Assembly (NCBI GenBank): GCA_030613445.1
Contig: JAUWLY010000098.1
Span: 1-9,112, forward strand
DNA length: 9,112 bases
Reading direction: 5' to 3'
Source: Candidatus Stahliibacteriota bacterium
GTDB lineage: Bacteria > Hydrothermota > Tepidihabitantia > SM23-42
Positions 1 to 6,818 of this stretch are shown here, piece by piece. The position numbers were made by a program, and so were the translations under genes. The notes under the pieces are model-generated. The model did no database searches. It saw nothing but the letters and a program-made list of their open reading frames with translations, and had not been told where the DNA came from. The first letter of the stretch is position 1. Every line of letters begins with the position of its first letter.

Positions 1-2013
1 AACCGAATCAATATACATAATATATCCCCGCGCCATCACCGCATACTTTAAATAACCCGCCGACTCAGTCCGCACACCAACCGTCAAAACCCCACCACTG
101 ACTGACCCACGCACAAAACACTCACCAGGCGTGTAAAAAACCATATCGACTACCCGACTACTCACGATCCCCGGGTTTATGCTTATCGTATCATAACCAA
201 CGTGGAGTGAACCTGGTTGGACAATCAAGGAATCGAAATGACGCGGATTTGTATTCCACAAAACGAGCGTGGGGTCGCCTAAGAGAGAAATAGAAAACTG
301 GTGTACACGATGCCAATTATTGATCTGGGCGCTGCCAATATAAGTTGCTTTAGCTGTGGCGAGGGCTTGGCTGATCGTACCCGTAAATAAATGGCTGAAC
401 ATTAGTTTCATGTATTCCTTATGGATACTTCCTTCGCTCGAACTTGTCGGACCAATATAACCAATACCGCCACCATTTGGATTCATCACCCAGTGTTCAC
501 CTAAACAATCAGACTGGAAAGGGTTTGTATAACAGGTTACAACAACCATTAAACCATAAAGCGGAGAATTAGTCAAAGAATCAAAATAGAAATTGTCTAT
601 GTAAACTCTGGGCCAGGTAAAATGGATACAGAGATTATTCACATCACCATGGCCTATGCCCGTAACTATACCAAATCCGGCATGAATGGAATCTGCCAAA
701 GTCTGAAGCGTCAGGTTATTGAGCGTTTCATCAAGAAAGGATTTTGTAAAATGTTTGGGTAGACGGGAACTAAGCTCGTATGCATACGGTAGGCCAGGCC
801 AGTTATTATCAAGGTTTGAGCTGAAGAAAAGTGCCTTGGTCTGCATCTCTGTATTGGTTGGAAAAAGATAGGTTTTGACCTTATCGAGATAGTCCAGCAC
901 TTCGACACTTGAATTCGTTGGAATACGACCAACAAATACTTCAGGGTAGAAATCAATTGAGTCAGCCACCTCACCGTATCTTTCATCACCATCAAAGTTC
1001 CAATCCCCGTCAAGATCTGCATAGTACAGATCCGAGGAAATCGGCAACCAGAGCTGCGAGTAGATAACCGTTCTATCTACCCAGACATATCTCGTCGGTA
1101 CGACCGGTGTATCACCGCCTAAAAGAACAAAAACCGTCCCCCATTTATCATAGGCATCTTTTATGAAATGACGTATCCGTTCTGCATCATCAACGCCTGA
1201 GTAGTATTGGCGTATCCAGGCCATCTGCTTCACAACCGTATTGATACCAGCATGCTTCTTGAATTCAGCAAAACTTTCATAGGCATTGAACTGTGCATTA
1301 TCAGTAATGATCACGAGATCAACCGGTGGCCCCAATAACGAGGGTAAATCAGTAGGCAATGAATCATAAGGGTTATCCTCAACCCTGATAACCGGACAAT
1401 ACTGTGTGTTTTTTACAGCATTTTTATTCTCGACAAAATTAAGCAGAAAATCACTGAACACCTCTTTGCTCAAGTTCGTTGTTCTGCGTGGTGCAATACC
1501 TGGTGGACAATACTCAGTTAGAGCATCAAGAACGAGATTCTCCAAAACATACAGTTTCTGGTTAACTGGGTCATATCTAAATGGACACACGGTTATCTGC
1601 AATATTCGGAACCCCCGCATATTACCACAGTGAAAATCAATAACTGGATTAACCGGGAATGATGTTGGCGACGAATATGCCCCTAAATCAGGCGGCGTAA
1701 AAACCAATACTGTCTCCAGAGAAGTCTCTCGCTGTTTTGGATAGAGCCGACATGACCCAGGGATTATACGCCATGTCTGTTCCAGAATCCTTATTTCTCG
1801 CACTTTCTCATTTCTTGGGATCAAGTAGCTGCACACATAGGCTGGGGTTTCTGGAAACCCTGGCTCGCCAGGCAAAACAACCGGTTGATCAACCAAGATA
1901 CGGTCAAATCCGTTGGCTTGCTCTATATGATAGTCTGTTTTATCAAGCGGGATATCAATTGTAATTCCACTCAGACTACTAAACAGCATGAGTATGGCAA
2001 GTATATATTTCAT
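1..2013 (-). CDS. Secreted C25-family (gingipain-like) cysteine peptidase, 3' end beyond window
   Basis: An exported endopeptidase, probably acting at the cell surface or outside the cell. The frame is open from ATG at 2013 to the left edge with no stop (671 codons), so the C terminus is missing. Residues 1 to about 17 form a signal peptide (MKYILAILMLFSSLSG). A pro-region of about 200 residues follows. The C25 catalytic domain spans roughly 229-583. It starts at PVDLVIITD and contains an Asp-rich loop (ADLDGDWNFDGDE, 332-344) that could bind calcium. The catalytic His is in GIGHGD (His455) and the catalytic Cys in VVVTCYTNPF (Cys494), followed by NPNGGGIGYIGPTSSSEG and the closing LLGDPTLVLW typical of the family. 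The remaining residues look like the start of an Ig-like C25 C-terminal domain. A type IX secretion sorting tail could lie beyond the edge but is not visible. Ten cysteines are present. The gene is divergent from the SLBB-led operon and has its own consensus promoter with no Shine-Dalgarno. The family call is firm; substrate and specificity are unknown. Confidence 0.9.
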   Translation of the reverse strand, partial: MKYILAILMLFSSLSGITIDIPLDKTDYHIEQANGFDRILVDQPVVLPGEPGFPETPAYVCSYLIPRNEKVREIRILEQTWRIIPGSCRLYPKQRETSLETVLVFTPPDLGAYSSPTSFPVNPVIDFHCGNMRGFRILQITVCPFRYDPVNQKLYVLENLVLDALTEYCPPGIAPRRTTNLSKEVFSDFLLNFVENKNAVKNTQYCPVIRVEDNPYDSLPTDLPSLLGPPVDLVIITDNAQFNAYESFAEFKKHAGINTVVKQMAWIRQYYSGVDDAERIRHFIKDAYDKWGTVFVLLGGDTPVVPTRYVWVDRTVIYSQLWLPISSDLYYADLDGDWNFDGDERYGEVADSIDFYPEVFVGRIPTNSSVEVLDYLDKVKTYLFPTNTEMQTKALFFSSNLDNNWPGLPYAYELSSRLPKHFTKSFLDETLNNLTLQTLADSIHAGFGIVTGIGHGDVNNLCIHFTWPRVYIDNFYFDSLTNSPLYGLMVVVTCYTNPFQSDCLGEHWVMNPNGGGIGYIGPTSSSEGSIHKEYMKLMFSHLFTGTISQALATAKATYIGSAQINNWHRVHQFSISLLGDPTLVLWNTNPRHFDSLIVQPGSLHVGYDTISINPGIVSSRVVDMVFYTPGECFVRGSVSGGVLTVGVRTESAGYLKYAVMARGYIMYIDSV

Positions 2014-2020
2014 CAATATA

Positions 2021-2048
2021 ATTATAAAAACAATAGATGAGTTGTCAA
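2021..2048 (-). promoter_or_regulatory. Consensus sigma-70-type promoter for the C25 peptidase gene
   Basis: On the minus strand TTGACA lies at 2048-2043 and TATAAT at 2026-2021, separated by 16 bp; both hexamers match consensus exactly. The start codon begins at 2013, 8 nt after the last base of the -10 box, so a start site at the usual distance would fall on or next to the ATG. No Shine-Dalgarno precedes the ATG. This predicts a leaderless mRNA. Confidence 0.8.
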
Positions 2049-2069
2049 GGCCTTAACCGAGCTTTCGTG

Positions 2070-2097
2070 TTGACATTGTTAATGATTTCTATATAAT
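2070..2097 (+). promoter_or_regulatory. Consensus sigma-70-type promoter for the SLBB-led operon
   Basis: TTGACA at 2070-2075 and TATAAT at 2092-2097 are separated by 16 bp, both perfect matches. The ATG at 2104 begins 7 nt after the -10 box, where transcription would be expected to start. The short space between has no Shine-Dalgarno. This mirrors the divergent promoter on the other strand; only 21 bp (2049-2069) separate the two -35 boxes. Confidence 0.82.
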
Positions 2098-2103
2098 TAT
2101 CGC

Positions 2104-3372
2104 ATGAAAAGAATTCTTTTCCCCCTCACAATAATCATTATTTTGGCTATTTCATCAATGGTCAGCGCGCAAACCGACGTGTCAGGCTCACCAAGTACTG
2201 ATATCACTATGAGTGGACTCGATAAGCCGATAATCTCGGAAGAATATATCCTTATGCCTGGCGACAAGTTGCTTGTAACAATAACTGGAGCCACAAACTA
2301 CTCTTACACAACCGGTATTACGTATGAAGGTAAGGCCATGATCAGGATACCTGTAACTTCCATGCCAACGGCACAGGGCGTATATGTACCCAAATATGAT
2401 ATTGTAGATGCAGTACCAGTACATAATTTGACTTTGAAAAGTGTCAAGGATTCCCTGCGCCACGTTTTTCTAAAGTATTTTAGAAACATCAAGGTTGACA
2501 TAACCCTCCTGGGCATGCGCCAGTTCACGGTCTTTGTTGTTGGTGAAGTCAAACGTCCCGGCATGGTCCGAGCCTATCCAGTTGACCGCGTATCAACCGT
2601 GATAAAACGAGCCTGGGGCATAACGACTGTGGGCTCCCGTTCAAAAATCGAGTTGAAAAGAAAAGGCGAGCTGTATAAAGTTGCCAATCTTGAAAAATTT
2701 GAAAAGACCGGCAATACCGAGATTAACCCTTATGTTCAGGACGGTGACCTCATAATCGTGCTTCCTATGGAAAAATCAATGATCATAAAAGGAGCTGTGT
2801 TCGGCAAGAGAGGATATGAGCTACGGGTTGCAGAACTTACTGCCGCGCGCGAGCGAACAAGTGAAGGTCTCTATGAAATTGATCAAGGAGAACGAGTCTC
2901 TGATTTGATTCCAAAGGCTGGTGGTGTTACACCGTGGGCTGATTTACAAAACGCGTACCTAGAAAGAGATACTGCAAAAATACAGATTGACCTTGTTCGG
3001 GTATTTGAGGATGAAAATGACAAGAATAATATCCTGCTCGAGGACGGGGATGTTTTAGTCATCCCATCGGTAAATGCGATAGTCTATGTTCAGGGACAAG
3101 TGGCTAACCCTGGCGCCTTTGCTTTCCAGCCTAACCTAAGAGCAAGTGATTATATAGGCTTGGCTGGCGGGCCCATGGGCGATGCCCACATGTCCGGTGT
3201 AACCATCTACCGGGACAAAGAAAAACTTTCCGGCAAAAAAAATCCCATTATTGAACAAGTAGATAGAATAATGGTACCGCGCCTGATTTTCAAGTTCTGG
3301 CAAGACTATGTTGAAATAGGTGCGGTCTTTGCATCACTCTTGATAGCATATTTAACACTAACAGCTAATTAA
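2104..3372 (+). CDS. SLBB-domain polysaccharide-export-like envelope protein
   Basis: Resembles Wza-type outer-membrane or periplasmic export proteins (422 aa). Residues 1-22 are a signal peptide ending SMVSA|Q, with no lipobox cysteine, so it is not a lipoprotein like classical Wza. The export-protein signature YILMPGDKLLVTITG is at 48-62. It is followed by SLBB-like repeats: about 143-222 (FVVGEVKRPGMVRAYP ... VQDGDLIIVLP), about 226-311 (IIKGAVFGKRGYEL ... LLEDGDVLVIP) and about 316-390 (VYVQGQVANPGAFAF ... LAGGPMG). The second repeat carries a charged insertion at about 244-262. The C terminus (FKFWQDYVEIGAVFASLLIAYL, about 397-418) is a predicted transmembrane helix. It is first of five same-strand genes. 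No chain-length kinase, glycosyltransferase or flippase is adjacent, so the cargo need not be polysaccharide. The fold assignment is strong; the function is inferred from the family only. Confidence 0.85.
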   Translation: MKRILFPLTIIIILAISSMVSAQTDVSGSPSTDITMSGLDKPIISEEYILMPGDKLLVTITGATNYSYTTGITYEGKAMIRIPVTSMPTAQGVYVPKYDIVDAVPVHNLTLKSVKDSLRHVFLKYFRNIKVDITLLGMRQFTVFVVGEVKRPGMVRAYPVDRVSTVIKRAWGITTVGSRSKIELKRKGELYKVANLEKFEKTGNTEINPYVQDGDLIIVLPMEKSMIIKGAVFGKRGYELRVAELTAARERTSEGLYEIDQGERVSDLIPKAGGVTPWADLQNAYLERDTAKIQIDLVRVFEDENDKNNILLEDGDVLVIPSVNAIVYVQGQVANPGAFAFQPNLRASDYIGLAGGPMGDAHMSGVTIYRDKEKLSGKKNPIIEQVDRIMVPRLIFKFWQDYVEIGAVFASLLIAYLTLTAN

Positions 3373-3478
3373 TTTGAGCTCCTTGGTTCAAAGGACAAAA
3401 ATCATCACACTGACGCCAAAATGGCAATCATTTTATTGCAAGACTTTTTTATTACTAAGTAATTAAGAGGAGGTTAAT
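3373..3478 (+). other. Intergenic leader between the SLBB gene and the FN3 gene, with strong Shine-Dalgarno
   Basis: A 106-bp gap, by far the longest in the operon. It holds AGGAGG at 3468-3473, five bases before the ATG at 3479. Two short imperfect inverted repeats can be drawn, TCCTT/AAGGA near 3380-3396 and GCCA/TGGC near 3415-3426. Neither has a following T-run that would make it a convincing terminator. I see no consensus promoter here, though a weak one (TTGCAA at 3436) cannot be excluded. Read-through from the upstream promoter is the simplest model. Confidence 0.5.
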
Positions 3479-4573
3479 ATGACCATCCTAGTTATTCTCT
3501 TGCTGGGGATAATAGAGCCACCGGGCAAACCCCTGGCAAAAGACGTACCAAACGATGAGGGTGGTAAGATCATGCTCACATGGCAACCAACCCCACAAAC
3601 CGATAAAATCGATGGCTATGATATATACCGTGCAAAAGAAGGAGAGTCATTTGAGCTAATCGGGTCAACCGACAAATGGACTAATCAATTCACTGATACA
3701 AGAACCCAAAACGGCATCAAATACCAATATAAAATAGCCGGTATCAAACAAGGAGAAATTCTTGCCAACTCTGAAATCTCAGAACAAGTGAAAAGCAGTG
3801 GACAGTGGTTCCATACTGGCAAATTGAATATCCTTGTAGGTTTCATTGTCTATACAGCGATCCTTTTGTGGTTTATCTTTCATGCACGTGCAGGAAAAGA
3901 AATGTTCGTACGAAAAATCCCCGGGCTCGATGCTTTGGATGAGGCGGTCGGCAGAGCAACAGAAATGGGTAAGCCGATCCTTTATGTTCCAGGTTTATCA
4001 TCGATCGCAGACATCGCGACTATTGCCTCACTCAATATCCTCTCTCGCGTTGCTAAGAAAACCGCTGAATACAATACAACGCTTCTCGTGCCAAACCGTA
4101 ACCCAGTTGTCTATACAGTAGCACAAGAAATTGTTAAGGAAGCCTATACTGACGCAGGAAGACCAGACATTTACAATCCAGATAATGTGTATTTCATCAC
4201 TGGAAATCAGTTTGCATACGTTGCTGCAGTGTGCGGTACAATGGTCAGGGAAAAACCCGCAACAAACCTATTCTTAGGATATTTCTGGGCTGAATCCCTT
4301 ATTCTTGCAGAAACCGGCGCCTCAACCGGTGCAATCCAAATAGCTGGTACTGATTCAGTATTTCAATTGCCATTCTTTATTACGACCTGCGATTATACTT
4401 TAATCGGTGAAGAGTTGTATGCAGCATCTGCTTATCTTTCGCGAGAGCCCCTGCTCATGGGTTCTTTAAAAGGACAGGACTGGGGCAAAATGATTATCCT
4501 CGCAATTCTCATCATCGGCTCGGCGTTAATGCTAATCGGTATTGAACAAGTTGCTGCTTTGTTCAATATATAA
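3479..4573 (+). CDS. FN3-domain membrane protein with conserved uncharacterised (DUF6754-like) C-terminal domain
   Basis: 364 aa, function unknown. A short hydrophobic N terminus (1-12) is likely a signal or anchor. Residues about 14-103 form a fibronectin type III-like domain (LTWQPTP, GYDIYRA, FTDTRTQNGIKYQYKI are typical strands), probably extracytoplasmic. A transmembrane helix follows at about 116-136. Next comes a conserved globular domain (about 140-335), beginning KIPGLDALDEAVGRATEMGKP and containing TTLLVPNRNPVVYTVAQE, LFLGYFWAES and ETGASTGAIQIAGT. It ends with a second transmembrane helix (about 338-357). From memory the globular part resembles DUF6754; I could not run a profile search. 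It has AGGAGG five bases upstream. The next gene starts 13 nt after its stop. With two helices the globular domain would face the cytoplasm if FN3 is outside. The FN3 domain suggests binding to surface polymer or protein, which is inference. Confidence 0.8.
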   Translation: MTILVILLLGIIEPPGKPLAKDVPNDEGGKIMLTWQPTPQTDKIDGYDIYRAKEGESFELIGSTDKWTNQFTDTRTQNGIKYQYKIAGIKQGEILANSEISEQVKSSGQWFHTGKLNILVGFIVYTAILLWFIFHARAGKEMFVRKIPGLDALDEAVGRATEMGKPILYVPGLSSIADIATIASLNILSRVAKKTAEYNTTLLVPNRNPVVYTVAQEIVKEAYTDAGRPDIYNPDNVYFITGNQFAYVAAVCGTMVREKPATNLFLGYFWAESLILAETGASTGAIQIAGTDSVFQLPFFITTCDYTLIGEELYAASAYLSREPLLMGSLKGQDWGKMIILAILIIGSALMLIGIEQVAALFNI

Positions 4574-4574
4574 A

Positions 4575-4581
4575 AAGGAGG
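4575..4581 (+). promoter_or_regulatory. Shine-Dalgarno deciding the start of the 207-aa membrane protein
   Basis: AAGGAGG sits five bases before ATG at 4587. An upstream in-frame ATG at 4542 lies inside the preceding gene and has no comparable site, so 4587 is the better start. The motif overlaps the end of the preceding gene's stop region, consistent with coupled translation. Confidence 0.85.
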
Positions 4582-4586
4582 CTCTA

Positions 4587-5210
4587 ATGAAAAAACGCAT
4601 CCCCTTATTGATATGTGCGGTCCTGGGGACTTTCATGATCGTCCAATTCTTTATTCCTCATTCACTTAGCCAGCAATTTTTTGATCACAGTTTTAAATGG
4701 TTCATTGCGATTGCAGGGTTTGCCTGGATACTGGGGGCTGGTAGTCTGATAAAACACCACACTGATCGAATCAGACGCAAGAAAAAACGGTGGTACTTCA
4801 GCATTGTGACCTTGACCAGTCTTACAGTCATGGCAGTGCTCGGTATTTTTTGGGGTATCAGAACAGGTACATTGTTCATGACGTTCTACACGAATATAAT
4901 CCTTCCACTCGGGGCGGCGATGTATGCAATCCTCGCATTTTACATGGCATCAGCTTCATACCGTGCATTCAGAGCAAGATCTAAGGAAGCAACAGTCCTA
5001 CTCATCGCTGGTTTTATAGTCATGCTTGGCATGGTGCCTTTTGGGCAATTTATCTGGTCAAGAATTCCGGAAATCGCAGAATGGCTTTTGAACGTTCCAA
5101 ATACTGCGGCAAAACGGGGAATAATTTTCGGCGTGGCATTTGGCAGCGTGTCAACCGCGTTGAAAATCATCCTTGGTATTGAACGGTCCTGGCTTGGTGG
5201 TGGAGGTTAA
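4587..5210 (+). CDS. Six-helix integral membrane protein, uncharacterised
   Basis: 207 aa from ATG at 4587. I do not recognise a named family. Hydrophobic segments fall at about 5-23, 37-55, 70-91, 101-123, 135-157 and 178-197, suggesting six transmembrane helices. A strongly basic loop follows helix 2 (RIRRKKKRWY, 61-70) and another lies after helix 4 (YRAFRARSKE, 125-134); by the positive-inside rule both would be cytoplasmic. The protein ends in a glycine run (WLGGGG), and those codons also supply the Shine-Dalgarno for the next gene. It lies third in the operon, between two other envelope proteins, so it is probably a membrane subunit of the same machine. There are no catalytic motifs. 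An upstream start at 4542 would add 15 residues but lacks a ribosome-binding site. Confidence 0.82.
   Translation: MKKRIPLLICAVLGTFMIVQFFIPHSLSQQFFDHSFKWFIAIAGFAWILGAGSLIKHHTDRIRRKKKRWYFSIVTLTSLTVMAVLGIFWGIRTGTLFMTFYTNIILPLGAAMYAILAFYMASASYRAFRARSKEATVLLIAGFIVMLGMVPFGQFIWSRIPEIAEWLLNVPNTAAKRGIIFGVAFGSVSTALKIILGIERSWLGGGG
5202..5207 (+). promoter_or_regulatory. Shine-Dalgarno embedded in the upstream gene's Gly codons
   Basis: GGAGGT overlaps the last glycine codons of the preceding gene and lies just before ATG at 5212, one base after the upstream TAA. It supports 5212 over an in-frame ATG at 5173 inside the previous gene, and indicates translational coupling. Confidence 0.82.
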
Positions 5211-5211
5211 T

Positions 5212-6054
5212 ATGAACATATTCAAAGCTCTCACAAAAATACCCAGACAAGTAATCTATGTGGTAATCGCCATTGCTGTTACGATCCCCTTGCTCAAACC
5301 GATCGGTTTACCGATTAGGATCATGCCCAAGAGCCAACGATTGTTTGCCGCGATAGACAGCCTGGGTCCACAGTCAAACCCTGTTCTCATATCAATTGAC
5401 TTTGACCCTCAATCAATGCCTGAGCTATACCCCATGCTCGTCGCAGTCCTGCGCCATTGTTTTGCACGTGATATCAAGGTTATTATAATGACTCTGTGGC
5501 CGCAAGGACCAGGCCTTGCTGAAATTGCGCTGGAGCAAATCCCTAAAGAATTTAATAAGGAATATGGCAGAGATTTTGCTTTCTTAGGCTATAAGTTTGG
5601 TGTCACGGCTATCCTTTTGGGGATGGGCGATAATATCAAGAGTGTATTCCCGGTCGATTATCATGGAACACCTTTGGATTCAATCGAAATCACTGCTCAT
5701 ATACGAAATTATGATGATTTAAGCGTTGTTATCACACTCTCTGCGGGTGACCCAGGATGGCGCGCTTGGCTTTTATTTGCCCAAGCAAGATATAACGCCA
5801 AAGTTGGTATCGGAGTTACGGCAGTGTCTGCTGCAGATGTCTACCCTTATGTCGAAACCGGTCAAGCTATTGGTCTACTTGCCGGCATGAAAGGCGCATC
5901 TGAATATGAGATATTAGTCCACGAACATGGCTATTCTGAAGGTAAACGCACAGCAACACAGGGCATGGATGCTCAATCCCTTGGACATCTTGTTATCATG
6001 GTCTTCATTATTATCGGCAATATCGGGTATTTCGTCATAAGGAGGAAGAAATGA
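5212..6054 (+). CDS. Doubly anchored envelope protein with conserved alpha/beta domain, uncharacterised
   Basis: 280 aa from ATG at 5212; no family name that I can assign. One transmembrane helix near the N terminus (about 13-31) and one near the C terminus (about 258-276, followed by RRKK) flank a soluble domain of some 225 residues. Alternating hydrophobic strands and helices suggest an alpha/beta fold: NPVLISIDFDP (56-66), IKVIIMTLWPQGPG (88-101), FAFLGYKFGVTAILLGMGD (122-140), SVVITLSAGDPGW (171-183) and VGIGVTAVSAAD (198-209). The short basic tail after the last helix and few positive charges before the first make the side of the soluble domain ambiguous. The start is one base after the upstream stop, and the last four bases overlap the next gene (ATGA). 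Its FLGY segment resembles one in the 364-aa protein of the same operon. The role is unknown; membership in a complex with its neighbours is inferred from tight packing. Confidence 0.82.
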   Translation: MNIFKALTKIPRQVIYVVIAIAVTIPLLKPIGLPIRIMPKSQRLFAAIDSLGPQSNPVLISIDFDPQSMPELYPMLVAVLRHCFARDIKVIIMTLWPQGPGLAEIALEQIPKEFNKEYGRDFAFLGYKFGVTAILLGMGDNIKSVFPVDYHGTPLDSIEITAHIRNYDDLSVVITLSAGDPGWRAWLLFAQARYNAKVGIGVTAVSAADVYPYVETGQAIGLLAGMKGASEYEILVHEHGYSEGKRTATQGMDAQSLGHLVIMVFIIIGNIGYFVIRRKK

Positions 6055-6680
6055 ATATTACACCTGATCCTTGGATCTGGCTATCAGCACTTCTGACGCT
6101 TGCCATCTTTTCTTTTCTGTTCCGCGACAATATATTGTATCAATTTGCCGAACACCTGTTTGTTGGTGCATCAGCAGGTTATTTGATTGCCATTACCTGG
6201 CACAATCAGATGGTACCTAACCTCTTTGAACCACTTTTCATACAAGGTAATATTGTCTATATTATCCCGCTACTCTTTGGACTTTGCTACTTTGCCAGGT
6301 TCATCCCTAAAATTGGTTATCTTGTGCGCTTACCCATAGCCTTTTTAATCGGCTGGGGCTCCGGCGCTATTATACCAGCCCTGTTTCAAAGAGATATCCT
6401 TAAGCAGACTCAGGGTACTCTATTCACGACCGAGGCTTTCGCAAAATGGGATACAGGTTTATGGGCAGTAATCATGCTTGTCGGCGTAATTTCAGTTCTC
6501 ATCTATTTCTTCTTCTCACAAGAAAGAAAAGGGATAATGAAACCAGCGGCAAACCTGGGTATAATTTTCCTCATGCTTGGTTTTGGTGCATCTTTTGGCT
6601 ACACTGTTATGTCGCGTATAAGTCTTCTAATCGGAAGGTTGCAGTTTCTCCTTGGACCCTGGCTGGGGATTATTGAATAA
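6051..6680 (+). CDS. Six-helix integral membrane protein, uncharacterised, last gene of the operon
   Basis: 209 aa, unrecognised family. Predicted transmembrane segments lie at about 8-24, 35-51, 67-84, 91-110, 136-154 and 168-187. The tail (MSRISLLIGRLQFLLGPWLGIIE, about 187-209) looks amphipathic rather than membrane-spanning and could lie along the membrane or contact a partner. GGAGG at 6041-6045 is five bases before the ATG, and the start overlaps the preceding stop as ATGA, so it is translationally coupled. Size and helix count match the 207-aa protein two genes upstream, but I see no clear sequence similarity between them. It has no catalytic motif. It is probably a membrane subunit of the cassette. 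Confidence 0.82.
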   Translation: MNITPDPWIWLSALLTLAIFSFLFRDNILYQFAEHLFVGASAGYLIAITWHNQMVPNLFEPLFIQGNIVYIIPLLFGLCYFARFIPKIGYLVRLPIAFLIGWGSGAIIPALFQRDILKQTQGTLFTTEAFAKWDTGLWAVIMLVGVISVLIYFFFSQERKGIMKPAANLGIIFLMLGFGASFGYTVMSRISLLIGRLQFLLGPWLGIIE

Positions 6681-6723
6681 AACCTGACGACTTGGAACTG
6701 ATCAATGTATTGGAATAACGATG

Positions 6724-6749
6724 TCCCGTTGGTGTAAACACCTACGGGA
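6724..6749. repeat. 26-bp palindrome with TAAA loop (REP-like, possible terminator)
   Basis: Outer arms TCCCGT (6724-6729) and ACGGGA (6744-6749) pair over six bases. After a T-T mismatch the inner arms GGTG/CACC pair around a TAAA loop. It lies 44 bp past the last cassette gene and could form a transcript-end hairpin, but no T-run follows. Its TAAA loop is shared with the palindromes near 6889-6911. Confidence 0.65.
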
Positions 6750-6778
6750 TAAATAACGGAGTATGGGAGAAACGGGAA

Positions 6779-6810
6779 AAGCGTAAGGCGTAGTGAGTAA
6801 AGCGTAGGGC
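6779..6810. repeat. Degenerate direct repeats around GCGTA
   Basis: AAGCGTAAGGC (6779-6789) recurs as AAGCGTAGGGC (6800-6810), 21 bp apart with one difference. A third GCGTA copy overlaps the end of the first unit at 6788-6792. It is a short decayed direct repeat with no evident function. Confidence 0.5.
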
Positions 6811-6818
6811 AGAAAATC

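Noticed and set aside
711..1633. Open frames antisense to or out of phase with the C25 peptidase, such as 711-1022 and 1406-1633
   Set aside because: They lie wholly inside the long uninterrupted peptidase frame, show no recognisable domain and have unnatural composition.
2097..2564. Minus-strand frames opposite the start of the SLBB gene
   Set aside because: The plus-strand frame has a signal peptide, family motifs and a promoter; the antisense frames have none.
4542..4586. Upstream in-frame ATG for the 207-aa membrane protein
   Set aside because: It lies inside the preceding gene and lacks a ribosome-binding site, while ATG at 4587 follows AAGGAGG at good spacing.
5173..5211. Upstream in-frame ATG for the 280-aa protein
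   Set aside because: It overlaps the previous gene by 38 bases without a Shine-Dalgarno; ATG at 5212 has GGAGGT just upstream.
2104..6680. Standard capsule or exopolysaccharide locus
   Set aside because: Only the SLBB protein fits; no glycosyltransferase, Wzc-like kinase, Wzx or Wzy is seen in the window.
6724..6749. Classical intrinsic terminator for the five-gene operon
   Set aside because: The stem is good but no T-run follows on either strand, so it is listed as a palindrome with possible termination only.
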